A DNA stretch of 64,000 nucleotides from Cyclobacterium jeungdonense. GTDB lineage: Bacteria > Bacteroidota > Bacteroidia > Cytophagales > Cyclobacteriaceae. The notes beneath the pieces are model-generated. The model made no database searches and was not told where the DNA came from. It saw nothing but the letters and a program-made list of their open reading frames with translations. Below are positions 34,921 to 44,151 of this stretch, one piece after another (positions within the stretch are counted from its first letter, which is position 1; each line of letters opens with the position of its first letter). The stretch covers positions 1 to 64,000 of the forward strand of contig NZ_WMCD01000005.1 of assembly GCF_010994275.1 (NCBI RefSeq), given 5' to 3'. A program made the translations under genes and the position numbers.

Positions 34921-35913
34921 GTGAAAAAGATACTCATCACCGGCATAACCGGTCTATTGGGAAGCTACCTCGCTAAAAGTCTTTCCGGCAAAGCATTGAT
35001 TTCCGGAACTCGAAGAGCCGGCAGCAACACGGATTTGCTAGGAAGCCTGGCTGAAAGTATCCAGTGGTACGAGGGAGAAATCACCGATGTAGAAATGCTT
35101 ACCGAAGCCTGTCAGGATCAGGATTTGGTCATTCATTCCGCGGGACTGGTCTCGTTTGACGATTCTAAAAAGGAAGCACTGCTGAAAACCAATGCTCAGG
35201 GCACCGCTTGCCTGGTGAATGCCATGCTTCCTTTAAAGCAAAAAAAACTGGTTTTTATCAGCTCGGTAGCGGCATTGGGCAGACAGGAGAATCAGCTCTC
35301 CCTTACAGAAGAGCAAAAATGGCTCAATTCCGAACTGAATACCCCCTATGGTATTTCAAAGCACCTGGCAGAACTGGAAGTCTGGCGAGGGGCTCAGGAA
35401 GGGTTGCAGGTGATGGTTTTTAATCCCTCCGTTTTGCTTGCAAAAATAACTGATGAACGCAGTAGCAGTCAGATCTACCGGTACGTGTTGGACGGCAATC
35501 GCTACTACCCTAAAGGCAACATCAATTATATCGATATTCGAGATGCGGTTGCGGTCATGCTTCAACTGATAGAAGAGGGGGAATGGAATCAACGGTATAT
35601 CATTAGCAAAGAAAGCCTTCCCTATAGGGATTTTTTCAACGAAATGGCCCTGGTTTTCGGAAAGAAGCCCCCGAGCATCGCCCTTAGCAATTGGTTGGCT
35701 GCTTGGGTAATCCGCTGGTCCCGTTTACACAACTGGTTTTCAAAAAGCAAGCTACCCATCAGCCGCCAAACCGTTCGAGCGGCTCAGACCAGAGTAGGGT
35801 ACGACAACAGCAAAATTAAAGAAGCAACCGGATACGCCTTTACCCCTTTGAAAGACACCTTTGAGTGGGCTATGGCAAATGAAAAGGAAAAAGGCGAAAG
35901 TAAAAGAACCTAA
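34921..35913 (+). CDS. NAD-dependent epimerase/dehydratase
   Basis: A 330-residue extended short-chain dehydrogenase. The nucleotide loop is GITGLLGSYLA, the central Ser lies in LVFISSVAALG and the catalytic YxxxK in YGISKHLAEL. This is the pattern of dihydroflavonol-reductase/sugar-epimerase-like enzymes acting on nucleotide sugars or hydroxyl-ketone substrates. The start is GTG at 34921, placed 23 bases after the phosphatase gene. The exact substrate is unknown. Confidence 0.85.
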   Translation: MKKILITGITGLLGSYLAKSLSGKALISGTRRAGSNTDLLGSLAESIQWYEGEITDVEMLTEACQDQDLVIHSAGLVSFDDSKKEALLKTNAQGTACLVNAMLPLKQKKLVFISSVAALGRQENQLSLTEEQKWLNSELNTPYGISKHLAELEVWRGAQEGLQVMVFNPSVLLAKITDERSSSQIYRYVLDGNRYYPKGNINYIDIRDAVAVMLQLIEEGEWNQRYIISKESLPYRDFFNEMALVFGKKPPSIALSNWLAAWVIRWSRLHNWFSKSKLPISRQTVRAAQTRVGYDNSKIKEATGYAFTPLKDTFEWAMANEKEKGESKRT

Positions 35914-35958
35914 AATGAAAATATTTGGTATCTTAAACGTAAAATTCATATCAAACCT

Positions 35959-37371
35959 ATGACAGGAGATTTTGACAATCACTCGGATCAGGAGAAGGAA
36001 TTGGTACAGCGATTTGAAAATTCTCTCAAATCCAATATGGGCCTATTTTTTGGTGAAGAAGAATTGGAGGATATCATCAGGTATTACCATGATCATTTCA
36101 AATACAAGAAGGCCTATAAAACCAGCGAATGGGCTTTGCAGAAATTCCCTTTTTCGGTAGAAATAAAACTTTTGATGGCTCAATCCCTCCTTTTCATGGA
36201 TGAGTTGGAAGAAAGCCTGGAACTACTGGAAAACCTAAATAACCTTTCCCCGAACAATGAGGAAATCGTATTGACCATGGCCAATGCTTTGTCTTTACTG
36301 GACCAATACGAGGATGCTATCCAGCTGCTGAAAGGGTTTTTGCCTTTGGCCGAGGACAAGGCTGAGGTATATTATCTGCTTGGGAATTTCTACCGAAGCG
36401 ACAAAAAAATGGACGAGGCCATCAACTGCTTTAAAGAGGTGGTAAAATTAAAGATCAATCACGAAGATGCCCTCTTCCAATTGGCCATGATGACTGAAGA
36501 AGAAGGCTCCTTCGATGAAATCCTCAATTTCTACCAGGAATTTATCGATCAAGATCCTTACAATGCCAATGCCTGGTACAATCTGGGGGTGGTCTACAAT
36601 CGCCTTGGTAAATTCACAGAAGCCATCGATGCGTACGATTACGCCCTGCTCATTGATGACTCATTTGCTTCGGCCTATTTTAACCTGGGAAATGCGCTGA
36701 TGAATACCCTTCAGTACGATAAAGCCCTGGAAGCCTATCAAAACACCATCAACTGCGAAGGCAGTAATGCAGAAAACTGCTGTTACCTGGCCGCTTCCTA
36801 TGAAAAGCTGGACCAGATAGAAATGGCCTTCAAATACTTCAAGAAATCTGCCAAACTAGATCCGGAATACGACGATGCCTGGTTTGGTCTTGGTATGTGC
36901 ATGATGAAGAAGAAGAAATTTTTTGAAGCTATCCATTATTTCAAAAAAGCGTTGAATTTAACTTCAGAGAATGCTAATTACTGGGTAGGTCTTGCAGGAG
37001 CCGAATACGAATTGGGAAACCTTCAGGCCAGTTCGGAGGCATACGAAGAGGCCATTAACCTGGAGCCTGGTATTATTGAGACTTATATAAACCTTTCTCT
37101 AATCTATTTCGATCAGAACCGCTTTGAAGAAGCAGAGGATGTCATCAAAGAAGGAATGGAGGAATTGCCTGAGGAAGCAGAACTCTATTACCGACTGGTG
37201 GTATACCTTATTAAAACAGGTAAATACAAAGAAGCCTTTTCAATTTTGGAAAATGCATTAACTTTGGACTTCGAAAAACACGAATTGCTTTACGAACTGA
37301 TGCCCGAGTTGGAAAAACAGAAAGCAATATTTAAAATTATCAACCAGTATAGAGAGGATTTTAAAAGATAA
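35959..37371 (+). CDS. Tetratricopeptide-repeat protein
   Basis: A 470-residue cytoplasmic protein made almost wholly of about ten TPRs (YNLGVVYNRLGKFTEAIDAY, AYFNLGNALMNTLQYDKALE, WFGLGMCMMKKKKFFEAIHY, YINLSLIYFDQNRFEEAEDV). Strongly acidic N-terminus and no signal peptide. It probably serves as an assembly scaffold; such genes are common and uncharacterised in this group. It lies 45 bases after the epimerase and 37 before the phosphosulfolactate synthase gene. Confidence 0.85.
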   Translation: MTGDFDNHSDQEKELVQRFENSLKSNMGLFFGEEELEDIIRYYHDHFKYKKAYKTSEWALQKFPFSVEIKLLMAQSLLFMDELEESLELLENLNNLSPNNEEIVLTMANALSLLDQYEDAIQLLKGFLPLAEDKAEVYYLLGNFYRSDKKMDEAINCFKEVVKLKINHEDALFQLAMMTEEEGSFDEILNFYQEFIDQDPYNANAWYNLGVVYNRLGKFTEAIDAYDYALLIDDSFASAYFNLGNALMNTLQYDKALEAYQNTINCEGSNAENCCYLAASYEKLDQIEMAFKYFKKSAKLDPEYDDAWFGLGMCMMKKKKFFEAIHYFKKALNLTSENANYWVGLAGAEYELGNLQASSEAYEEAINLEPGIIETYINLSLIYFDQNRFEEAEDVIKEGMEELPEEAELYYRLVVYLIKTGKYKEAFSILENALTLDFEKHELLYELMPELEKQKAIFKIINQYREDFKR

Positions 37372-37408
37372 AATTTCTTTTGTCTCAATTTTATCAAAAT
37401 TTTATTGA

Positions 37409-38170
37409 ATGAATTACGATCTTAAGAGCATTCCATCCCGGACTGACAAACCTAGAAATTCAGGATTTACCATGGCCATGGATAAGGGGCTTAGCCTTCG
37501 GGAAGTGGAAGATTTTATTGAAGTCAGTGGAGATTACGTAGATATTGTCAAACTAGGATGGGCGACTTCTTTTGTCACCAAAAATTTACGTAAAAAAATT
37601 GATATTTACCGAGCGGCTGGAATCCCGGTTTATTTAGGAGGAACCCTCTTTGAAGCATTCGTCATCCGCGATCAATTTGACGATTATGTACGACTTTTAG
37701 AGGAATACCAACTTGAGTTCGCTGAGGTATCCGACGGATCCATCACCCTGGACCATAACAAAAAATGCAAGTACATTGAAACGATGGCCAAAAAGGTAAC
37801 CGTTTTGTCCGAGGTGGGTTCAAAAGATGCCGCCAAAATTATTCCTCCTTACAAATGGATCGACCAGATGCAGAAAGAATTGAATGCCGGAGCCTGGAAG
37901 GTAATCGGTGAATCCCGGGAAGGGGGAACGGTCGGCCTTTTCAGGGATTCCGGAGAAGTACGGCAAGGCCTGGTAGAGGAAATCCTCACCCAGATACCCG
38001 AAGAAAAAATCATCTGGGAGGCACCTCAAAAAGAACAACAGGTATGGTTCATTAAACTTTTGGGATCAAATGTAAATCTCGGAAATATCGCGCCAAACGA
38101 AATCATTCCCCTGGAAACATTAAGGCTGGGTTTGAGAGGGGACACTTTTGATTTCTTTTTGAACCTCTGA
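37409..38170 (+). CDS. comA: Phosphosulfolactate synthase (ComA family)
   Basis: A 253-residue TIM-barrel enzyme of the ComA family, which adds sulfite to phosphoenolpyruvate to give phosphosulfolactate. Characteristic blocks: GFTMAMDKGLSLREVEDFIE, DIVKLGWATSF, AGIPVYLGGTLFEAF, FAEVSDGSITL, VLSEVGSKD and WKVIGESREGGTVGLF. In methanogens and Bacillus it feeds coenzyme M or sulfolactate; in Bacteroidota a role in supplying C3-sulfonates, for example cysteate for sulfonolipids, is inference. ComB, ComC and acyl-transfer genes are not nearby. Confidence 0.88.
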   Translation: MNYDLKSIPSRTDKPRNSGFTMAMDKGLSLREVEDFIEVSGDYVDIVKLGWATSFVTKNLRKKIDIYRAAGIPVYLGGTLFEAFVIRDQFDDYVRLLEEYQLEFAEVSDGSITLDHNKKCKYIETMAKKVTVLSEVGSKDAAKIIPPYKWIDQMQKELNAGAWKVIGESREGGTVGLFRDSGEVRQGLVEEILTQIPEEKIIWEAPQKEQQVWFIKLLGSNVNLGNIAPNEIIPLETLRLGLRGDTFDFFLNL

Positions 38171-38204
38171 TTTTTTTTGGTTCTACTACTAAACAGGGCA
38201 CACA

Positions 38205-39140
38205 ATGAAGCGGATCAGTGACTGGGTAATTTTGTTCCTAAAGGGAATGGGTATGGGAAGTGCGGATATTGTACCCGGTGTGTCGGGCGGATCCATCGCT
38301 TTGGTTACGAAGATATATGAGGAATTATTGGAAAGCATTAATTCCTTTGATCTGCAAGCACTACATTTGCTAACACGCCTGAAAATGGCTGAATTCTGGA
38401 AACACGTCAACGGAGGGTTTTTATTGGTGCTGTTTCTTGGCATTATGACCAGTATTTTTGCCTTCTCCAAGGTAATTACCTTCTTTATTGACCATTTTCC
38501 CATTCCACTCTGGTCCTTTTTTTGCGGATTGATCCTTATCAGCGCCATCGTGATCCTGAGAGATATCAAACGATGGAACCTCATAGCCATTCTGATGTTT
38601 CCGCTGGGTGCGGTCCTGGCCTATTTTATCACCGAATTGCCCTTAATCACTTCGCCCGAAACCCTCTGGTTTACATTTATTTCAGGAGCTATCGCAATTT
38701 GTGCCATGATTTTACCGGGTATATCCGGAAGCTTTCTATTGCTCATCTTGGGCAAATATGAGTACATACTCACCGCAGTAAACAATAAAGACCTACTGGT
38801 CCTGGGTGTATTTGCACTGGGTTGTGTAATTGGATTACTTCTTTTTAGCAGGGTAATTTCCTGGTTTTTGAAAAATTTCCACGCGCTTACCCTATCCCTG
38901 CTTTCGGGATTTATGATTGGATCTATCAATAAAATCTGGCCCTGGAAAAAAGTGTTAAGTTATCGCATTTCCAGTTCTGGCATGCAAAAACCGCTACTAA
39001 CGGAAAATATCCTTCCTCATGTTTATCTGTTAGAAACGGGAGAGGACCCCGGTTTCCTTCTGGCCATTTTTGCGTTTTTATTTGGTGTCCTGCTCGTAGT
39101 AGGGCTCGAAAGACTGGCACATAATTTTAGCAGAGAATGA
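38205..39140 (+). CDS. DUF368 membrane protein, candidate polyprenyl-phosphate translocase
   Basis: A 311-residue polytopic protein (about eight to nine helices) of the DUF368 family. The N-terminal GMGMGSADIVPGVSGGSIAL and the inner repeat ICAMILPGISGSFLLLILGK are the paired family signatures. Members (PopT) were reported to recycle undecaprenyl phosphate across the inner membrane; that role is assigned here by homology. It fits the surface-sugar genes upstream and mtgA-type peptidoglycan work. It overlaps aroE by four bases (ATGA), so the two are co-translated. Confidence 0.88.
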   Translation: MKRISDWVILFLKGMGMGSADIVPGVSGGSIALVTKIYEELLESINSFDLQALHLLTRLKMAEFWKHVNGGFLLVLFLGIMTSIFAFSKVITFFIDHFPIPLWSFFCGLILISAIVILRDIKRWNLIAILMFPLGAVLAYFITELPLITSPETLWFTFISGAIAICAMILPGISGSFLLLILGKYEYILTAVNNKDLLVLGVFALGCVIGLLLFSRVISWFLKNFHALTLSLLSGFMIGSINKIWPWKKVLSYRISSSGMQKPLLTENILPHVYLLETGEDPGFLLAIFAFLFGVLLVVGLERLAHNFSRE

Positions 39141-39883
39141 AAAAATACGGACTCATCGGATTTCCACTGACCCATTCCTTCTCCAAAAAATACTTTTCTG
39201 AAAAATTCCGGAAAGAAGGCTTGAGAGGGTGTCAATACGAGCTTTATGAGATACCCAATATCCAGGCCTTCCCTGCTTTGCTAGCTAAAGAACCTGACAT
39301 CATTGGCCTGAATGTAACCATTCCATACAAGCAGCAAGTTATCCCGTACCTTGATCGGCTAGAAACCGCCTGCCGCGAAATTGGAGCAGTTAATTGCATC
39401 AAAGTTAGCCCCGACGAATTGGTAGGATTCAACACCGACTATATTGGATTCAGAACCTCTCTTGAAAACTGGGTGGGAAAAGAACGGCCGGCTGCCCTTG
39501 TCCTTGGCACAGGCGGTGCGTCCAACGCCGTAGCGCAAGCCCTTAACGACCTGAATATTTCTTTTTTTAAGGTCTCCAGGACTTCCCCTCCGGATTCCAA
39601 ATCCACCCTATCTTACAAGGAACTGTCTCCCGAAATCATGGCGGACTATCACCTAATCATCAATACCACCCCGCTGGGAACCTATCCCAATACCAGCGAA
39701 AGTCCCCCTATTCCCCTGGAACACATCGGTTCGAACCATTGGTTTTATGACCTGGTCTACAACCCGGAGGAAACCAGTCTGATGAAGGAAGTCTCCCGCA
39801 GGGGAGCAAAGACCAAAAACGGGATAGAAATGCTTCACCTGCAGGCAGAAGCTGCATGGGAAATCTGGAATGCCGAAGAATGA
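39137..39883 (+). CDS. aroE: Shikimate dehydrogenase
   Basis: A 248-residue NADP-dependent shikimate dehydrogenase of aromatic amino-acid synthesis. Substrate motifs: GLIGFPLTHSFSKKYF, GLNVTIPYKQQ with the catalytic Lys, FNTDYIGF. The nucleotide loop is LGTGGASNAVAQAL and the C-terminal NGIEMLHLQAEAAWEIW matches the family. Slightly shorter than the usual 270 residues, as in other Bacteroidota. It is coupled to the DUF368 gene and closes the plus-strand run that begins with rfbC. The following 191-base gap holds no gene. Confidence 0.94.
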   Translation: MKKYGLIGFPLTHSFSKKYFSEKFRKEGLRGCQYELYEIPNIQAFPALLAKEPDIIGLNVTIPYKQQVIPYLDRLETACREIGAVNCIKVSPDELVGFNTDYIGFRTSLENWVGKERPAALVLGTGGASNAVAQALNDLNISFFKVSRTSPPDSKSTLSYKELSPEIMADYHLIINTTPLGTYPNTSESPPIPLEHIGSNHWFYDLVYNPEETSLMKEVSRRGAKTKNGIEMLHLQAEAAWEIWNAEE

Positions 39884-40074
39884 TACTTATGAAAGGCCAG
39901 AGCTCCATCGTTGGGGCTAGATTGACCGTTGTTCGTAAATGCCAATTGCTTAATAGGTTAGATCTCGATTGCATAAGTAAATAATATGATTGCACTTTAT
40001 TTTCAGTGGTTTCATTAAAGTTTGTCGATTAAAATAAGTATTATTAATCGTCATTCCACTCCAATTTTGTTTTT

Positions 40075-41436
40075 ATGGTGAAGAAAGCAACGACTCAGGA
40101 CAGAAAGATTTTTGTTTTAGACACTTCTGTCATTTTGTATGATCATTACTCCATAATGAATTTTGCCGAACACGATGTTGTGATTCCGATTACGGTGTTG
40201 GAAGAACTCGATCAATTCAAAAAGGGCAACGACACCAAAAATTTTGAGGCAAGGGAATTCATTCGCCTGTTGGACCGATTGGCAAAGGATCAAATGATCC
40301 AACACTGGACGCCCTTAAACGGAAAAACCAGGGGTTCTTTTAAGGTAATGATGAATCCGGAAAACTCCCTGAATGCCAATGAAATTTTCGGAGAAGAAAA
40401 AAATGACCATAAAATCCTGAACGCAGCCTTAAGTCTAAGGCAGACGGAAAAAAATCGAAAGGTCATATTGGTGAGCAAGGATATCAATCTCCGTCTCAAA
40501 GCCAAATCCCTGGATATTCCGGCAGAGGATTACGAAACCGGTAAAATTAAAAACATATCCGAAATTGAAAATACGGGCAAAGAAATAATTGAAAACGTAA
40601 ACCAGGAAATCATCAACACGCTTTATGAAAAAAGCTACCTGGATGCGGAACAGGTCTTTGGTAAAAAACGAAAATCCGTACCGTCCAATAATACCTACTA
40701 CATCCTGAAAGGAACAACACCCAACGCATCTATTCTGGCGTTTTACCATGCGGTAGAAAAATCCTTTGAAAAAATCTCCAAATCAAAGGCCTACAACGTT
40801 AGTCCCAAAAATGCGGAACAGGCTTTTGCCTTGCACGCTATCATGGATCCAAAAATCAAATTGGTTAGTATTCAGGGGGTAGCCGGTACAGGAAAAACCT
40901 TATTAGCCCTGGCAGGGGCCTTGGAGCAACGCAGTAACTTTAAGCAAATTTTCCTTGCGCGACCCATCGTCCCATTAAGTAATAAAGACATCGGTTTCTT
41001 GCCGGGAGATATTAAATCCAAATTGAATCCCTACATGGAACCACTGTGGGATAATTTGAAATTTATCCAAAACCAGTACAAGGAACATGACAAGGAGTAT
41101 CAGCGAATTTCGGACATGGTAAACCAGGAAAAATTAGTGATCCAGCCACTTGCTTACATCCGGGGCCGCTCGCTGTCCAACATCTTTTTTATAGTGGACG
41201 AGGCGCAGAATCTAACTCCCCACGAAGTAAAAACCATTATTAGTAGGGCAGGAGAGAACACAAAAATTATTTTTACCGGAGATGTTTTCCAGATTGATAC
41301 GCCCTATTTGGACAGTCAGAGCAACGGCCTTTCTTACCTGATCGACCGGGTAAGGAACCACCCCCTTTATGCTCACGTGAAATTGGAAAAGGGGGAACGT
41401 TCCGAACTAGCCAATCTGGCAAACGACTTGCTGTAG
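40075..41436 (+). CDS. PIN domain-PhoH ATPase fusion
   Basis: A 453-residue PIN-PhoH (PhoH2-type) protein. Residues about 10-150 are a PIN nuclease-like domain (IFVLDTSVILYDHYSI, TVLEELDQFKKG, DHKILNAALSL, VILVSKDINLRLKAK). Residues about 240-450 are a PhoH ATPase with Walker A GVAGTGKTLLALA and Walker B NIFFIVDEAQNLTPHEV. Such proteins act as sequence-specific RNA helicase/RNases in other bacteria. It is monocistronic; its stop faces the LytTR regulator's stop one base away. Confidence 0.93.
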   Translation: MVKKATTQDRKIFVLDTSVILYDHYSIMNFAEHDVVIPITVLEELDQFKKGNDTKNFEAREFIRLLDRLAKDQMIQHWTPLNGKTRGSFKVMMNPENSLNANEIFGEEKNDHKILNAALSLRQTEKNRKVILVSKDINLRLKAKSLDIPAEDYETGKIKNISEIENTGKEIIENVNQEIINTLYEKSYLDAEQVFGKKRKSVPSNNTYYILKGTTPNASILAFYHAVEKSFEKISKSKAYNVSPKNAEQAFALHAIMDPKIKLVSIQGVAGTGKTLLALAGALEQRSNFKQIFLARPIVPLSNKDIGFLPGDIKSKLNPYMEPLWDNLKFIQNQYKEHDKEYQRISDMVNQEKLVIQPLAYIRGRSLSNIFFIVDEAQNLTPHEVKTIISRAGENTKIIFTGDVFQIDTPYLDSQSNGLSYLIDRVRNHPLYAHVKLEKGERSELANLANDLL

Positions 41437-41437
41437 A

Positions 41438-42193
41438 TTAACTTTCTGTGATGGTATTCAATTTGGCCAGGAAGCTATTGTAATATTGCCTCCCCACCTG
41501 TACCACATCGCCAGTTTTCAAGTTGATCTCTTTAGTGTTAAAGCTTTCTATTTGGCCTAATTGAACAATATAGGACTTCTGTACCCGAAGAAAAAGATTG
41601 GAAGGCAGCTTTTCCTCCATGTCTTTCATTGACTTACGGATGGTGAAATTACGGTTTTTGGTAAAAATGGTCACCATATTCCCGTTGGCTTCCACGTAGT
41701 AAATATCCGAGTAATCCACACGTTCAAAACTGTTGTCGGCCTTAATGTATACGGCATCTACCACCAGGTAAGGGCTTTCGACTATTTTAGTACTTACGCC
41801 CTCGGAAAGTGCCGGCCTGGTACGCTGGTTGTACAGAACGATTTCCACCATGGCATGGATATCGTTGCTGTTGAAAGGCTTCACGATGAAACCAGCCGGG
41901 TGAGTTCTTTTCGCACGCTCTATGATGGCAGGATCGCTGTAAGAGGTTACGTAGACAATAGGCGCATCCACCATTTGCTGAATAATCTCTCCCAGTTCGA
42001 TACCGTCTTTGTCACCTTTTAGTTTGATGTCCATGAAGACCATGTCCGGGCGGTATTTCTTGACTACTTTAATGGCCTGGTTGGCTGAATTGGCAATGTC
42101 AATATTGACATAGCCTAAAAGCTGCAAAATTTCTTCGATGTTTTCAGAAATATTTACATCGTCTTCGACAATCAGTATCCTTTCTTCTTTCAT
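41438..42193 (-). CDS. LytTR-type response regulator
   Basis: A 251-residue regulator. The receiver domain has EDD near residue 10, the phosphoacceptor Asp in MVFMDIKLKGDKDG, and Thr/Lys in VTSYSD and VKPF. The C-terminal half is a LytTR DNA-binding domain (DIYYVEANGNMVTIFTKNRN, FLRVQKSYIVQLGQIE). No kinase is coupled to it directly; it is 125 bases downstream of the second LytTR regulator and may share its kinase. The receiver sequence (LLGYVNIDIANSANQAIKVV) is of the kind fed by PAS-type kinases elsewhere in the genome. Confidence 0.92.
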   Translation of the reverse strand: MKEERILIVEDDVNISENIEEILQLLGYVNIDIANSANQAIKVVKKYRPDMVFMDIKLKGDKDGIELGEIIQQMVDAPIVYVTSYSDPAIIERAKRTHPAGFIVKPFNSNDIHAMVEIVLYNQRTRPALSEGVSTKIVESPYLVVDAVYIKADNSFERVDYSDIYYVEANGNMVTIFTKNRNFTIRKSMKDMEEKLPSNLFLRVQKSYIVQLGQIESFNTKEINLKTGDVVQVGRQYYNSFLAKLNTITES

Positions 42194-42298
42194 GATCTTA
42201 ATTTTAGGGAAAAATTTAAATAAAAGCTGTTTTGACCAATTTACAAATTAAAACACAAATTAATGCACAGATCCCCCTATTATATGCCTACCTGACAG

Positions 42299-42314
42299 AA
42301 TGACCCTGGTCATT
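42299..42314. promoter_or_regulatory. Palindrome between two LytTR genes
   Basis: AATGACC and GGTCATT flank a 2-base centre (AATGACC-CT-GGTCATT). It lies 106-121 bases before the ATG of the regulator starting at 42193 and just after the stop of the upstream one. It could be an operator or a weak hairpin; it has no T-run. Confidence 0.3.
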
Positions 42315-42318
42315 TCGA

Positions 42319-43056
42319 TTAAAGACTCATCAAATCTTTGAACCGTGCTGCCTGTCGCCGGCTCACTTCAATTCGTTCTCCTCCCTTTAAGGTTACTACC
42401 AGGCCTCCGTTAAACCAGGGTTCAATGGATTCCACCCAACTCAAATTTATGATGTGTTTTCGACTGGCCCGAAAAAAGGACTTTTCGTCCAAGCGCTCGT
42501 CCAATGCGTTGAGCGATTTATGGATCATGGGCTTGTTATTTTCAAAATACACCTTGATGTAATTCCCGTCCGATTCAAAGAGGCGCACATTAGCCAGTTT
42601 TACAAACCAACACTTGTCGCCATCCTTTACAAAAACCTGATCGTTCAGAGCAAGTTGGCTTTTCGAAGTTTTTGAAGCGGCTTCGTCTTCTTCCTTTTTC
42701 AACTCCTCCAATTTTTTCTCGAGTTTTTTAAGTGTATCGGTGAGACGCTCCGGCTCTATGGGTTTCAATAAATAATCCAGTGCATTTACCTGAAAAGCCT
42801 GCAAGGCAAACTCATCATAGGCGGTAATGAATACCACAAGTGGTACATGATCCAATTCCTCCAGCAGATCAAAACCGGTCTTTTCCGGCATCTGGATATC
42901 CAAAAAGAGTACCTCTGGGTTCAATTCCTCTATTTTTTCCCGGGCATCATCTACATTGTTGGCCTCACCCAGTACTTCTACATTGTCATTTTGATTCAAT
43001 AGGTTGATGAGCTCCTTCCTTGCTAATCTTTCATCATCTACTACTAATACGCGCAT
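42319..43056 (-). CDS. LytTR-type response regulator (LytR/AlgR family)
   Basis: A 245-residue regulator with receiver domain (VLVVDDERLARKEL, phosphoacceptor Asp in EVLFLDIQMPEKTG, LKPIEPERL) and C-terminal LytTR domain (FESDGNYIKVYFENNKPMI, FRASRKHIINLSWVESIEPW). A charged helical linker of 25 residues joins them. It starts 13 bases after the LytS-like kinase gene, so these form a two-component pair. Targets are unknown. Confidence 0.93.
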   Translation of the reverse strand: MRVLVVDDERLARKELINLLNQNDNVEVLGEANNVDDAREKIEELNPEVLFLDIQMPEKTGFDLLEELDHVPLVVFITAYDEFALQAFQVNALDYLLKPIEPERLTDTLKKLEKKLEELKKEEDEAASKTSKSQLALNDQVFVKDGDKCWFVKLANVRLFESDGNYIKVYFENNKPMIHKSLNALDERLDEKSFFRASRKHIINLSWVESIEPWFNGGLVVTLKGGERIEVSRRQAARFKDLMSL

Positions 43057-43069
43057 ATCTCTTTTAATT

Positions 43070-44119
43070 TTATCCTAAATTAAGGTTTTGTTTTGGAATT
43101 TTAATTTCTGTGACCACGAATTCATTCCCATAATTGAAAATTTTGAAGGAAGCACGGTTACCGTAAATCAGTTTTAGACGTTGCACCGTGTTAGCGATGC
43201 CATGCCCCTCGCCCTTCTTCCTGGGGGATTTGTCCTGTTTCAGGTGACCACTATTTCGAACCCAAATATACAAATCATCTAACAGTCCTATGGTGCATTT
43301 TATTTCTATTAATCCCCCTTTCATCAAATTAGATATCCCATGCTTGATACCGTTTTCAACGATGGTCTGTAACATCATAGGCGGAATTTTGTACTCATAG
43401 GCCTTGGGTTCCACGTCGTACGAGACCTTTAGCCGCTCCTCAAAACGGATGGACTCCAGGTTCAAATAGTCTTTCACCGTATTCATCTCTTCCGAAAGCG
43501 GAATGGTTTTATGCTTATCCATGACCAGAGAATACCGAAGAATATTGGAAAGCTGGGTAATGGCAGTCTTGGCGTTGGTGGGATTTTCGTCTACCAGTGC
43601 CCTGACACTATTCAGGGCGTTGAAAATAAAATGCGGATTTAGCTGATTTCTTAAGTGGATCAGTTTGATTTCATTAATTCTTGCCTGGTATTTGAGACTG
43701 GAATTATAATTATCCAGAAAATAAAACAGAAAATAGAGCAAGGACCAAAGGGAGTAAAACAGAAAACTTGTAAAAAGGTTCGCCAAAAGTACCAATGGTC
43801 GAAAATCTTCCCGGAGATGCAGCGTTCCAAAAACCCAATTTATGATAATTTGAGCAAAAGTGTTTAAAAAACTGAGAATCAAAACCGCAATCAATACGTG
43901 ACTGATCAATTTGGTAAGCTCAAATTCCAGCCAGCTTTTATTTTTAATCAGAAATCGGAAAAAGTGCGTCGACAAAAAATAAAAAATGGCTAGTGAAAAA
44001 TAAGCACCAATCTGTATCGGCGTGATCCCCCTGACCATTGAGACAAAAAACAAATTGACCAGGGCGAAACAGAGCCAACCAAATATTTGTAATAGCCAAT
44101 ATAACTTGTATTTATCCAT
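43070..44119 (-). CDS. LytS/YehU-type sensor histidine kinase
   Basis: A 349-residue kinase. Residues about 5-135 contain four membrane helices with almost no periplasmic domain. The His_kinase domain follows: LIHLRNQLNPHFIFNALNSV holds the phosphorylated His of the HFIFN motif, and MMLQTIVENGIKHGISN and GHGIANTVQRLKLIYG are the ATP-binding N and G boxes. It pairs with the LytTR regulator 13 bases downstream. Its own gene starts 32 bases after the MoxR gene. The ligand is unknown; the short sensor region suggests it sees something in the membrane. Confidence 0.93.
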   Translation of the reverse strand: MDKYKLYWLLQIFGWLCFALVNLFFVSMVRGITPIQIGAYFSLAIFYFLSTHFFRFLIKNKSWLEFELTKLISHVLIAVLILSFLNTFAQIIINWVFGTLHLREDFRPLVLLANLFTSFLFYSLWSLLYFLFYFLDNYNSSLKYQARINEIKLIHLRNQLNPHFIFNALNSVRALVDENPTNAKTAITQLSNILRYSLVMDKHKTIPLSEEMNTVKDYLNLESIRFEERLKVSYDVEPKAYEYKIPPMMLQTIVENGIKHGISNLMKGGLIEIKCTIGLLDDLYIWVRNSGHLKQDKSPRKKGEGHGIANTVQRLKLIYGNRASFKIFNYGNEFVVTEIKIPKQNLNLG

Positions 44120-44151
44120 TCATTACCCTTCTCTCCACATAGGACCGCTGG

